From: Gemmatimonadota bacterium
GTDB taxonomy: Bacteria; Gemmatimonadota; Gemmatimonadetes; Gemmatimonadales; GWC2-71-9
Length of the DNA: 64,000 bases
Direction of reading: 5' to 3'
Assembly: GCA_009692115.1 (NCBI GenBank)
Contig: SHZU01000007.1
Location: forward strand, 62,001-126,000
In this document: positions 54,296 to 62,029 of the stretch, piece after piece
Position numbering within the stretch: the first letter of the stretch is position 1
Layout: each line of letters begins with the position of its first letter
Program-made: the position numbers and the translations under genes
Notes under the pieces: model-generated
Seen by the model: the letters and a program-made list of their open reading frames with translations, nothing else
Database searches by the model: none
What the model was told of the DNA's origin: nothing

Positions 54296-56059
54296 TTAGC
54301 GGTTGCTGGTGAGCTCGGCGGGCCTGGCTTTCGCGGCCTGCCACGCCGGCCCCACGGAGGCGAGCACCGTGATCGCCGCCAGCCCGCCCGCCATGCCGAA
54401 GACGAGCGCCGGCTGCCAGTAGGAAAGGCCCGGCACCAACTGAGCGATTGCAGGCCACAGGACCGGTCCGAAGAACACCACGCCGACGCCGGTTCCCGCA
54501 CCGGACACCACCAGGGCCCTCGTCAGCACGAAGGACCGGATCTGCCACCGCGTTGCCCCAACCGACCGGCGGATCGAGAATTCAATCCGCGATCCGGACA
54601 CCCATATGGCCATCAGGACCGCAATCCCGCCGGCCGCGAGCAGCAGTGTCGCGGCAGCCTCGAGGCCGAAGAGCCAGCCGAACCAAAGCACCACCGCCGT
54701 TCGTTGCCGGGCCAGAGCGGCCCGGGTCGTCCGGTCGACGACCGTCACAGCGTTAGGCACGGCCATACCATCCAGCGGGGTGCCGACGATCAGGAGTTCG
54801 GTTCGTCGTCCAGGCGCCTGGAGGGAACTCAAGTAGATCGTTTCGAGCGGCCCGATTCCGCTCCCGAGCCCCCGGCCGGCGTCCTGGTCGTCGACCACCC
54901 CGATGACCCGATAGGCCGGACCGGTCATCCGGCCCGCCAAGAACACCTCCCGGCCAAGCGGCTGGCCCGACTCGAAGTACCTGGCGGCCAAGTACCGGTT
55001 CACCACGGCAACCCGGGTTGCCCCGAGGCTGTCGGCGGCGGCGAAGCCCCGACCCGCGATCATCGGGAATCCCCGAGCCCGGAAGGTGTCGGCGCTGGCG
55101 GTGTGATAGGTGGTCCGGAGCGGCCGCCATTTGAGGTAGATACCGCCGACATAACACTGGCCGCAGTCGGTCGTGAGCTGATCGATCGGGCCGATGCCCT
55201 CGTGCCCGCCCGGACTTGTCAGGCTCGCGACGGCGCCAGGGTCTCCGCCGTGCATCGCCACCAACAGCCGGCCATAGTCCCGGCCCCGGGCCCCCACATC
55301 GACCCCGTCGTGCTCGAGTTGATAGAGAGCACCTGGCTCGGTGGCTGGGGCGGTGGAGGGAGCCAGCAGCGGCCGGCGCACTTGGCCCGCAATCATGGCG
55401 GCGCCAACCAAGGTGGCGAGCCCCACGCCCAGCTGGGTTGCCGGAATCCAGAGCGGCGGCGGGGTTTCAACCTGCTCCGTGACGCCCCGGGACCGCGCCG
55501 CAATCAACGGGAAGAGAGCACCCGCGACCATCAAACCACCGATCGCCGCCAGCGCCATGAGTGGAGCGCCGAACCCTGGCGCTGCCGAGGTGCCGGGCCA
55601 AGTTGCCATGGCCAATCGAACGGCACCAATGCTGAGGCTGATGGCGGCTCCGACCACCATCGCTCCGATCCCGAGGCCTTCCCCGATGGCCGCCCGAACC
55701 AGCGAACCCCGACTGGCCCCAACTGCTCGCCGGATCGCGACTTCCGGAATCCGCTGGCCGGCCAGGGTGGCCCACAACGCAAGTCCCGTGACCCCGCCAA
55801 CCGCCAGAGCGCTCCACCCGAGGACCACCAACCACCCCAGAAGTTGGTCCACCGCCAGACGCTGAAGGGCGCTGGCCGGGGTAGCCGAGTCCGTCCACCG
55901 GATCCCGGCATCCAACGAAGCAATGGGGGGGGGCGTAATGACGGGTGCACTTGCCGTTGGCGCGAGCCATCCAGGGACCAGGGCCGCGACGAGAGCCAAA
56001 ACACCCACCAGCACGGTGAGGATTCGAACCGGCCGATTGACTCGGAACCAGGTAGTCAT
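54296..56059 (-). CDS. Two-unit FtsX-like permease without ATPase
   Basis: 587 residues. N-terminal helix (ILTVLVGVLALVAALVPGWL), then FtsX unit 1 (LLGWLVVLGWSALAVGGVTGL, EVAIRRAVGASRGSLVRAAIGEGLG), a periplasmic core with the MacB-like blocks GRGFAAADSLGATRVAVVNRYLAARYF and YRVIGVVDDQD, and a final FtsX unit (GSRIEFSIRRSVGATRWQIRSF). It differs from the 811-residue permease at 29208 by having a reduced first half; still no ATPase neighbour. Likely part of the same large class of orphan permeases. It lies 25 bases upstream of the nuclease-like gene in the same orientation and may share a transcript. Confidence 0.82.
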   Translation of the reverse strand: MTTWFRVNRPVRILTVLVGVLALVAALVPGWLAPTASAPVITPPPIASLDAGIRWTDSATPASALQRLAVDQLLGWLVVLGWSALAVGGVTGLALWATLAGQRIPEVAIRRAVGASRGSLVRAAIGEGLGIGAMVVGAAISLSIGAVRLAMATWPGTSAAPGFGAPLMALAAIGGLMVAGALFPLIAARSRGVTEQVETPPPLWIPATQLGVGLATLVGAAMIAGQVRRPLLAPSTAPATEPGALYQLEHDGVDVGARGRDYGRLLVAMHGGDPGAVASLTSPGGHEGIGPIDQLTTDCGQCYVGGIYLKWRPLRTTYHTASADTFRARGFPMIAGRGFAAADSLGATRVAVVNRYLAARYFESGQPLGREVFLAGRMTGPAYRVIGVVDDQDAGRGLGSGIGPLETIYLSSLQAPGRRTELLIVGTPLDGMAVPNAVTVVDRTTRAALARQRTAVVLWFGWLFGLEAAATLLLAAGGIAVLMAIWVSGSRIEFSIRRSVGATRWQIRSFVLTRALVVSGAGTGVGVVFFGPVLWPAIAQLVPGLSYWQPALVFGMAGGLAAITVLASVGPAWQAAKARPAELTSNR

Positions 56060-56148
56060 CGGTACAATCTCGATCGGCTGCGGAGCCGGTGCAACATCCG
56101 GGGCCTTGGAAACTTTCCCCGAAACCCGGGCGTCGGTACAGAATAGGT

Positions 56149-56418
56149 ATGTCGACGACCCCTCCTTTCCTCGCGTCCCTCCTCGCATTGCTGTTTAAAT
56201 ATCCAAGCCGGGTGTTCGAGCAGGGCGTGTTCGTGTGGCAAGGAGCCGGTTGGGCTCGGCTGGTCGTGCCGGCGGTTGGGTTGTTGATCGTTGTGGCGGG
56301 GTGGTCCTACCTCCGGGCCGGGCGGGTTCGGCCCGGGTGCCGCCCCAGTTTCGCGAGCAGGTGGAGGAGTACTATCGTTCGCTCGCTCGGGACCGGCCAT
56401 CGAAACCTTGAGATCTGA
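56149..56418 (+). pseudogene. Chimera of two conserved exported/membrane proteins (VWA-cluster type)
   Basis: ATG 56149 starts FLASLLALLFKYPSRVFEQGVFVW and a membrane helix, matching the beginning of large VWA-type membrane proteins next to MoxR ATPases. Near 56335 the sequence jumps, in another frame, to a short ending VPPQFREQVEEYYRSLARDRPSKP with stop at 56409-56411, which is like the C-terminus of another conserved protein of the same kind of cluster. The chimera's own frame stops at 56416-56418. MoxR and the rest of the cluster are not present in the window. Confidence 0.6.
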
Positions 56419-56429
56419 AAGCAGGCAGC

Positions 56430-56990
56430 GTGGGACAACTCGGGATCTCGTGGACAACGATCATTCGACTGGCCGGCCTGGCGGTTGCCCTGGCCGGATG
56501 CGGTTCCCCCGGCCCGGCGATCGCCCCGGAAGTCAGCTCGGCCGACGCGGCGGACCAGGTCCTGACCGGAGTGGTCACCAATCTCGCTGTCGACGGCCGC
56601 CGGAAGAATTACGTCGTGGCCGATTCCGCGTTTACCTACCAAGAGGCCCAGCGTCTCGAGTTCATCCAGGTCCGGGTCACGTTCTTTGACGCCGAGGGCC
56701 AGCAAACCGCGGAGTTGACCGCCCGCCGGGCCGGATACACGATCCAGAACCAGGTCTTCGACGCCCGCGGTGACGTCGTCGTGATCACGCCGCGCCGCGA
56801 TACCCTCCGGAGTGCCCGAGTGGCCTACGACAATGTCGCTCGCCAGTTCCGATCCGATTCGGCTTTTGTCTTCAAGGCCAAGGCCGGCCTCGTCACCGGC
56901 AAGGGCTTTACCGCGGATCCCGGGCTTCGGAATCTCGTTTCAGCCCGAAAACGTCCCGGGCCGCGGTTGGACCCGCAATCCGCTCGATGA
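56430..56990 (+). CDS. lptC: LPS export lipoprotein LptC
   Basis: 186 residues, GTG start. Lipoprotein-like signal (LAGLAVALAGC). The mature part has the LptC jelly-roll pattern: ADQVLTGVVTNLAVDGRRKNYVVADSAFTYQEAQRLEFIQVRVTFFDAEGQQTAELTARRAGYTIQNQVFDARGDVVVITPRRDTLRS, i.e. repeated strands with GxxxxxDG turns, ending GLVTGKGFTADPGLRNL. LptC bridges the LptBFG complex to LptA. No other lpt gene is present. The last 18 codons after RNLV are atypical and might be a frameshift. Stop overlaps the GNAT start. Confidence 0.78.
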   Translation: MGQLGISWTTIIRLAGLAVALAGCGSPGPAIAPEVSSADAADQVLTGVVTNLAVDGRRKNYVVADSAFTYQEAQRLEFIQVRVTFFDAEGQQTAELTARRAGYTIQNQVFDARGDVVVITPRRDTLRSARVAYDNVARQFRSDSAFVFKAKAGLVTGKGFTADPGLRNLVSARKRPGPRLDPQSAR

Positions 56991-57496
56991 GCTATTCAAT
57001 TCGCGCCGCGTCCCCGGCGGACGTCGAACCGATGCTGGCCTTGTTCCCAAGGCTCGCGGCGTTTCCGCTCCCGCCCGAACGTCGCGCGGAGCATCTCTGG
57101 GAAGGCGACGCCGATCTCCTCCGTCGCTGGACCACTGGCGCCGTTCCCCAATGCCTGGTTTATGTCGCCGTGGATCCCGACGATCGGATCGTTGGGGTTG
57201 TCATGGCCCAACTGCGCGAAGAATTGCTGAGTCACCAGCCCAGTGCGCACCTTGAAGTTGTCGCGGTCCACGCCGACGCCGAGGGTCAGGGGATCGGCCG
57301 ACGATTGATCGAAGAAATCGAACAGAAGGTCCAGGCCCGCGGGGCTGAATCACTCACCCTGCATGTGTTCGGCAGCAACACTCGGGCCCGATCGGTGTAC
57401 GAGCGGCTCGGGTTTACCGGTGAACTGATCCGCTACATCAAGTACTTCGGCCAAGCCGCGAAACCGGGTCCGGCCGACCGTTCCGGTAGGTCTTGA
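56987..57496 (+). CDS. GNAT-family N-acetyltransferase
   Basis: 169 residues. GNAT fold: N-terminal IRAASPADVEPMLALF, VYVAVDPDDRIVGVVMAQL, HLEVVAVHADAEGQGIGRRLIEEIEQKVQARGAESLTLHVFGSNTRARSVYERLGFTGEL; the acetyl-CoA pyrophosphate loop is GQGIGR. Acetylates an amine substrate, unknown. The coding end overlaps the end of the convergent methyltransferase gene by 59 bases. ATG overlaps the lptC stop (ATGA). Confidence 0.87.
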   Translation: MSYSIRAASPADVEPMLALFPRLAAFPLPPERRAEHLWEGDADLLRRWTTGAVPQCLVYVAVDPDDRIVGVVMAQLREELLSHQPSAHLEVVAVHADAEGQGIGRRLIEEIEQKVQARGAESLTLHVFGSNTRARSVYERLGFTGELIRYIKYFGQAAKPGPADRSGRS

Positions 57497-58043
57497 CGCC
57501 GTCGTTGACGGTGTGGAGCAGCAAGAGGCCGTCCGAGCGCCCATAGGTCTTCATCAAGTCGAGCATCATCGGTTCTTCGCCCCCCCACGGGTAGCCGAAC
57601 ACCACGTCGAAGTCGTCGAGTGCGTACCCCAGTTGCAGGTATCCGGACGGTCCGGTGCCGACGGTGCCGGTGCGCCCGTCGCCGTCGCTTGGCTGCCATC
57701 GATACCCGGTTGGCAGAAAGCTCCCGGCGGCAAACCGCGCCCGCGAATCGAATTTCTCGGCCAGACGTCGTGCCGTGGCGACCAGGCTCGAGTCCAATTC
57801 GATTCCGTAAGCCTCGAAGCCAAGCAGATCGGCCATGATCGTAATGACCCCGGTGGCCGAACCCCACTCCAGAAATCGCCGGCCCGGGCCCCGATGCGGC
57901 AGCAAGGCCGCCAGCACCACTTCATAGTCGGCAGCGACAAACGGGTGAAAGTGATGCTCCCGGACTTCGAGGGCAAACTGATCCCAGACCGCCCAGCCCT
58001 CGGTGCACAAGGCTTCGACCCGAGCGCGGAGCGCGTCATCCAT
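57438..58043 (-). CDS. Class I SAM-dependent methyltransferase
   Basis: 201 residues. A methyltransferase fold is indicated by FLEWGSATGVITIMADLLGFEAYGIELDSSLVATARRLAEKF (motif I with Glu-x-Gly-x-x-x-Gly and the acidic end of strand 2 in IELD), then DFDVVFGYPWGGEEPMMLDLMKTYGRSDGLLLLHT (post-I and IV-VI). Methylates an unknown small molecule or protein. Genes flanking are a GNAT and an exported SDR and give no hint. Starts nine bases after the SDR stop, same strand. Confidence 0.8.
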   Translation of the reverse strand: MDDALRARVEALCTEGWAVWDQFALEVREHHFHPFVAADYEVVLAALLPHRGPGRRFLEWGSATGVITIMADLLGFEAYGIELDSSLVATARRLAEKFDSRARFAAGSFLPTGYRWQPSDGDGRTGTVGTGPSGYLQLGYALDDFDVVFGYPWGGEEPMMLDLMKTYGRSDGLLLLHTVNDGVKTYRNGRPDPVSRLGRST

Positions 58044-58051
58044 ACTATGGC

Positions 58052-59005
58052 CTACTTGGGCCGCTTGAGCGCCTGGTCCAGCATTGAGACCAGAGAATCC
58101 CGGCTGTAGCTGAAGGCATGGCCCTCGTTGAGCTGGACCAATTCGAGGATCTGCTTTCGGAGCGTGCCTTCGGCCTGCCGCTGGTTCGGCACGACCATGT
58201 AGCGGGCCTTCGGGGCGGGGTCGAACACCGCGTGAAGGGCAGCCTGGGCCACATCGTCCGGCTTGGGGTCGCGCGATTCGGCTGTGGTGGAGTTGAGCAA
58301 CCCGCGGAGCTCCTTCTCGAACATCGAGCCCTCGATCTTCTTGCCCCGTTCTTCCATTCGCCGAACCACGTTCCGGCCCATCTCGGACTGATAGCCGCCC
58401 GGCTCGATCACGCTCACCCGGACCCCCACTCGGCCCAACTCGGCGGCGAGCGCGTCGGTATAGGCCTCGACGGCGTGTTTGCTCATGCTGTACGCTCCGA
58501 GCAGCGGGCCCGAGAGGATACCCGAGATCGACCCTGTCGTGACGACCCGGCCTTTGGAGGCAATCAACAGCTTGCTGAAGGCTTTGGTCATCCGGAACGG
58601 CCCATACACGTTCACGTCGAAAACGAAGGTCAAGTCCTCCTCTTCCATCTCGATCAGCGGTTCCGCCACCGCCACGCCGGCGTTGTTGACGAGGCCATGG
58701 AGTCCGCGGCCACCCCGCTCGACCGTGGTAACGGCGGCCGCGATGTCGGCCTTGGAGGTCACGTCGAGCTTGATGGCCTGCACATTATGGATCTTGTTCA
58801 GATCGGCGATGTCCTGATCCTTCCGCGCGCCGGCGTAGACGAAATACCCCTTGAAGGCAAACAATTCCGTCATCGTTCGCCCGATCCCGGTACTGGCACC
58901 GGTGATCAGCACCGCCTTCTGGGCCGCCGGATTCTGGGCTCCAAGCCTCGCCGTGCCGAGCACGGTGGCCAGCAGAACAACAAGCTTTGTGACGTGGCGG
59001 ATCAA
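58052..59005 (-). CDS. Short-chain dehydrogenase with export signal
   Basis: About 317 residues from TTG 59005 (GAGGAAG upstream); ATG 59044 is an alternative. A signal peptide precedes the enzyme (KLVVLLATVLGTARLGAQ), then a classical SDR: VLITGASTGIG, KLDVTSKADI, GLHGLVNNAGVA, VVTTGSISGILSGPLLGAYSMSKHAVEAYTDALAAEL with YxxxK, VSVIEPGGYQS. The C-terminal part differs from metabolic SDRs. A secreted NAD(P)-dependent enzyme is unusual; it may be anchored to the inner membrane with the enzyme on either face. Upstream is the divergent M61 peptidase gene. Confidence 0.82.
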   Translation of the reverse strand: MIRHVTKLVVLLATVLGTARLGAQNPAAQKAVLITGASTGIGRTMTELFAFKGYFVYAGARKDQDIADLNKIHNVQAIKLDVTSKADIAAAVTTVERGGRGLHGLVNNAGVAVAEPLIEMEEEDLTFVFDVNVYGPFRMTKAFSKLLIASKGRVVTTGSISGILSGPLLGAYSMSKHAVEAYTDALAAELGRVGVRVSVIEPGGYQSEMGRNVVRRMEERGKKIEGSMFEKELRGLLNSTTAESRDPKPDDVAQAALHAVFDPAPKARYMVVPNQRQAEGTLRKQILELVQLNEGHAFSYSRDSLVSMLDQALKRPK

Positions 59006-59130
59006 GGCTTCCTCAAGAGTGTTGGACAGCCTTGAAAGTACCATGGTCCCTAAAACCATGTGGGTCGCCTGGGTTCGGCATCTCCCGATCAGGTCGGTGG
59101 GGTGGCGCTCACTCTCGATTACTTTCCACC

Positions 59131-60918
59131 ATGCGTCTAGCCCTTGCAACCCTCGGCCTGCTGGCAACGGGGACGATCCCTCCGTCCCCGCCCCCGGTGG
59201 TGACCGGAATCGAATACCAGTTGGTCTTCAACAAAACCACCGCGGCAACCCGGAGCCTCGGCGTGTCGATGCGATTTCAGGCGTCGTCGACCGGTCCCGT
59301 CGAGTTGTCGCTTCCGGCCTGGACTCCCGGTTCCTACGAAATCAGCAACTACGCCCGCCGGGTTTCCTCGTTCTCCGCTGCCCAGGCCACGACCGCCCTT
59401 CGCTGGGACAAAACCGATTTCGACACCTGGCGCGTCCAAGTGTCCGCCCCCGGCCCGGTCACCGTGGCGTTCAGCTTCACCGCCGACACGCTCGACAATG
59501 CCATGGCGTGGTCCCGGGCCGATTTCGCTTTCGTCAACGGCACCAACGTGCTGCTCTACCCGGAAGGTGCCGGATTCGACTTCCCGGCCACCCTGTCGGT
59601 CGAAACCGAAACCGGCTGGGGCGTGGCCACCGGCCTCACGTCAACTGGTCCGCGCCGGTATACCGCGGCCAATTTCCACGATCTCGTGGACATGCCTCTG
59701 TTCATTGGCCGGTTCGACCTCGACAGTGCCGCAATCGGCGGGGTCATGAATCGGATCGCGTCCTATCCATCCGGAGCGCTGGTCGGGGCTCCCCGGGCTC
59801 TGCTGTGGAAGCAACTGGGCACCATGGTGCCGGCCATGGCCAAGGTCTTCGGCGAAACGCCATGGCCCAACTACACTACTTTGCTGGTGTTTGATCCGGC
59901 GTTCGGCGGAGGTAGCGCGCTCGAGCACCAGAACTCCCACCTTGGGATCTACACTCCGGACTTTGCTGGAACTCCGATTCTCGCTTCGATTACTGCCCAC
60001 GAAATCTTCCACGGGTGGAACGTTAAGCGGCTCCGGCCGGCGGAGTTGGTTCCCTATCGCTATGACCGTCCTCAGCCGACTCCGCTCCTCTGGGTCAGCG
60101 AAGGCATCACCGACTACTATGCCGATCTGGCCCTGGTCCGTGGCGGCGTCATCGATTCGGCGGTGTTCCTCAACGTAACCCAAGGCAAGATCGAGGAGGT
60201 TGCGGCTGCTCCGCCGATTGCCCTGGAGGATGCCTCGTTCTCGACCTGGATCCAACCGACCGACGGCACCGCGACGATCTACTACCCCAAAGGGTCGCTG
60301 GCGGGGCTCTTGCTCGATATCATGATTCGCGACGCGAGCGACAACCGCGCCTCGCTCGATGAGGTGATGCGGACGCTCTATCGGTCCACCGTTCCGGCTG
60401 GTCGTGGATTCACGACCGACGAATGGTGGTCAACCGTCAATGCGCTGGCCGGCCGGGACCTCGCGACGACCTTTGCCCTCCGATATATCGACGGCCGGGA
60501 GCCATTCCCTTGGTCCCGGATCGCGCCGCTGGCCGGCCTTCGTTACGTGGTGGACAGCGTCTTGGAGCCGAGGCTCGGGGTGGGAACCACGACGGTTGAC
60601 GGCCGCGAGATGGTCACCAACATCACCCCCGGCGCGGCGGCGGCCCTCGCCGGCGTCCTGCCCGGCGACGAACTCGTGAGCATCGGCGATCTCAAGGTCG
60701 ATCCCAACTTCGGCCCCGCGTTCCGATCCCGGTACCGGGCCCGGATCGGTGCCACGGTGCCGCTCACCGTTCGCCGGGAGGGCGCCGAGATCAGTCTGTC
60801 CCTCGTCGTCCGAGCCGAGGTGCGCGTCGATGGCCGGCTTGAGTTCGATCGGCGTCCTTCCCTCAAAGCCGCCCGAATTCGCCACGCGATTCTGTCCGGC
60901 ACCACGGACCGTCCATGA
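59131..60918 (+). CDS. M61-family peptidase with PDZ domain
   Basis: 595 residues with a signal (LALATLGLLATG). M61 glycyl-aminopeptidase-like architecture: an N-terminal beta-sandwich (EYQLVFNKTT, LPAWTPGSYEISNYARRV), then the thermolysin-like domain with zinc motif HEIFHGWN (His290, Glu291, His294) and the third ligand Glu in WVSEGITDYYADL, then a PDZ domain (NITPGAAAALAGVLPGDELVSIGDLKV). Hydrolyses peptides with small N-terminal residues in the periplasm. Its stop overlaps the start of the dehydrogenase gene (ATGA). Confidence 0.93.
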   Translation: MRLALATLGLLATGTIPPSPPPVVTGIEYQLVFNKTTAATRSLGVSMRFQASSTGPVELSLPAWTPGSYEISNYARRVSSFSAAQATTALRWDKTDFDTWRVQVSAPGPVTVAFSFTADTLDNAMAWSRADFAFVNGTNVLLYPEGAGFDFPATLSVETETGWGVATGLTSTGPRRYTAANFHDLVDMPLFIGRFDLDSAAIGGVMNRIASYPSGALVGAPRALLWKQLGTMVPAMAKVFGETPWPNYTTLLVFDPAFGGGSALEHQNSHLGIYTPDFAGTPILASITAHEIFHGWNVKRLRPAELVPYRYDRPQPTPLLWVSEGITDYYADLALVRGGVIDSAVFLNVTQGKIEEVAAAPPIALEDASFSTWIQPTDGTATIYYPKGSLAGLLLDIMIRDASDNRASLDEVMRTLYRSTVPAGRGFTTDEWWSTVNALAGRDLATTFALRYIDGREPFPWSRIAPLAGLRYVVDSVLEPRLGVGTTTVDGREMVTNITPGAAAALAGVLPGDELVSIGDLKVDPNFGPAFRSRYRARIGATVPLTVRREGAEISLSLVVRAEVRVDGRLEFDRRPSLKAARIRHAILSGTTDRP

Positions 60919-61955
60919 AGATCTTCGACCAACTGAGCCACCTGGGCCATGAACAACTCGTCCTCTGCTCCGATCCGGCCTCGGGGTATCGGGGCATCAT
61001 CGCCATCCACTCGACGGCGTTAGGCCCGGCCGTTGGCGGGACCCGTTGGTGGAACTACCCGTCCGACGAAGCGGCCATCACGGATGCCTTGCGGCTGTCG
61101 CGCGGGATGTCGTTCAAGAATGCCCTGGCCAACCTGCCGCTCGGCGGGGGCAAATCGGTCATCCTCGGCGGACCCGCCGCATCCGATCGGCCCGCGGTCC
61201 TTCGGGCCCATGGCCGATCCATCGATCGGCTCCACGGCCTCTACGTGACCGCGGAAGACGTCGGGACCTCCCTAGCCGACATGGAGTTCATCGCCGAGAC
61301 AACGACCTATGTGGCCGGCCGGGCCGGTACCTCCGGCGATCCATCACCCCACACCGCCCGGGGCGTGTTCCGCGCCATGCAAGCCGGCGCCAAAGTGCGT
61401 TGGGGATCCGATCAATTGGCAGGGAAGACCGTCGCCCTCCAGGGCTGCGGCAATGTCGGTTACCATTTGGCCGCCCAACTCCACCGGGCCGGGGCCACCT
61501 TGATCGCGAGCGACATCGATCCAGCCAAGGTGGCCCGAGTGGTCGCGGAGTTTGGCGCTACGACCGCCCCGGTTGACCGGATCCACCGAGTCCCCGCCGA
61601 TATCTTTGCGCCCTGTGCCCTCGGTGCCGTGATTAACGACCTCTCCCTGCCGGACTTGACCGTGGGCTTGATCTGCGGCGGCGCCAACAATCAACTCCTC
61701 GAACCCCGCCACGGGGCTGACCTGGCCACCCGGAAGATCGTCTACGTGCCCGACTACGTCGCCAACGCCGGCGGCGTCCTATTCGGCGGCTCCATCGAAG
61801 TGTTGAAGCTCAGCCTGGAGGCCACCCTGGCCCGGATCGACGCCATCTACGACACCACCCTGATGGTCCTCGAACGAGCCGCCGAGGAAGGCATCCCCCC
61901 TTCGGAAGCCGCCGACCGCCTAGCCGAAGGAAAAATCCGCTCCCCCCGCCAATAA
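60915..61955 (+). CDS. Leucine/valine/phenylalanine dehydrogenase family
   Basis: 346 residues. Glu/Leu/Phe/Val dehydrogenase fold: AIHSTALGPAVGGTRWW near the substrate, Lys68 in MSFKNA and Lys80 in LPLGGGKSVI (same positions as the catalytic lysines of Bacillus leucine dehydrogenase), Asp in YVTAEDVGTS, the Rossmann motif QGCGNVGYHLA and SDIDPAKV (NAD preference). Reversibly deaminates a branched-chain or aromatic amino acid. Co-translation with the M61 peptidase suggests amino acids freed outside are catabolised inside. Ends at a terminator. Confidence 0.9.
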   Translation: MKIFDQLSHLGHEQLVLCSDPASGYRGIIAIHSTALGPAVGGTRWWNYPSDEAAITDALRLSRGMSFKNALANLPLGGGKSVILGGPAASDRPAVLRAHGRSIDRLHGLYVTAEDVGTSLADMEFIAETTTYVAGRAGTSGDPSPHTARGVFRAMQAGAKVRWGSDQLAGKTVALQGCGNVGYHLAAQLHRAGATLIASDIDPAKVARVVAEFGATTAPVDRIHRVPADIFAPCALGAVINDLSLPDLTVGLICGGANNQLLEPRHGADLATRKIVYVPDYVANAGGVLFGGSIEVLKLSLEATLARIDAIYDTTLMVLERAAEEGIPPSEAADRLAEGKIRSPRQ

Positions 61956-61980
61956 AAAAGGGTCGGCGTCAAGCCGACCC
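61954..61980. terminator. Bidirectional Rho-independent terminator
   Basis: Eight-base-pair stem GGGTCGGC/GCCGACCC with loop GTCAA. On the minus strand six T follow (61954-61959), giving a strong terminator for the S41 peptidase; on the plus strand CCTTTCTTT follows, a weaker one for the dehydrogenase. Confidence 0.88.
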
Positions 61981-61991
61981 CCTTTCTTTCC

Positions 61992-62026
61992 GCCGAGTGC
62001 CGAGCACCGAGTGCCGAGTGCCGAAC
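61992..62026. repeat. GCCGAGY heptamer array, five units
   Basis: GCCGAGT, GCCGAGC, ACCGAGT, GCCGAGT, GCCGAAC, between the terminator and the S41 stop codon. Confidence 0.85.
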
Positions 62027-62029
62027 CCC

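Noticed and set aside
53981-56146. A 721-codon plus-strand frame opposite the nuclease-like and permease genes
   Set aside because: The minus-strand genes have clear domain patterns, whereas this frame is Arg/Gly/His-rich and has none.
56930-56990. Frameshift near the end of lptC
   Set aside because: Another frame here reads FQPENVPGRGWTRNP, but I have no firm family ending to compare, so the gene is kept as annotated with a note only.
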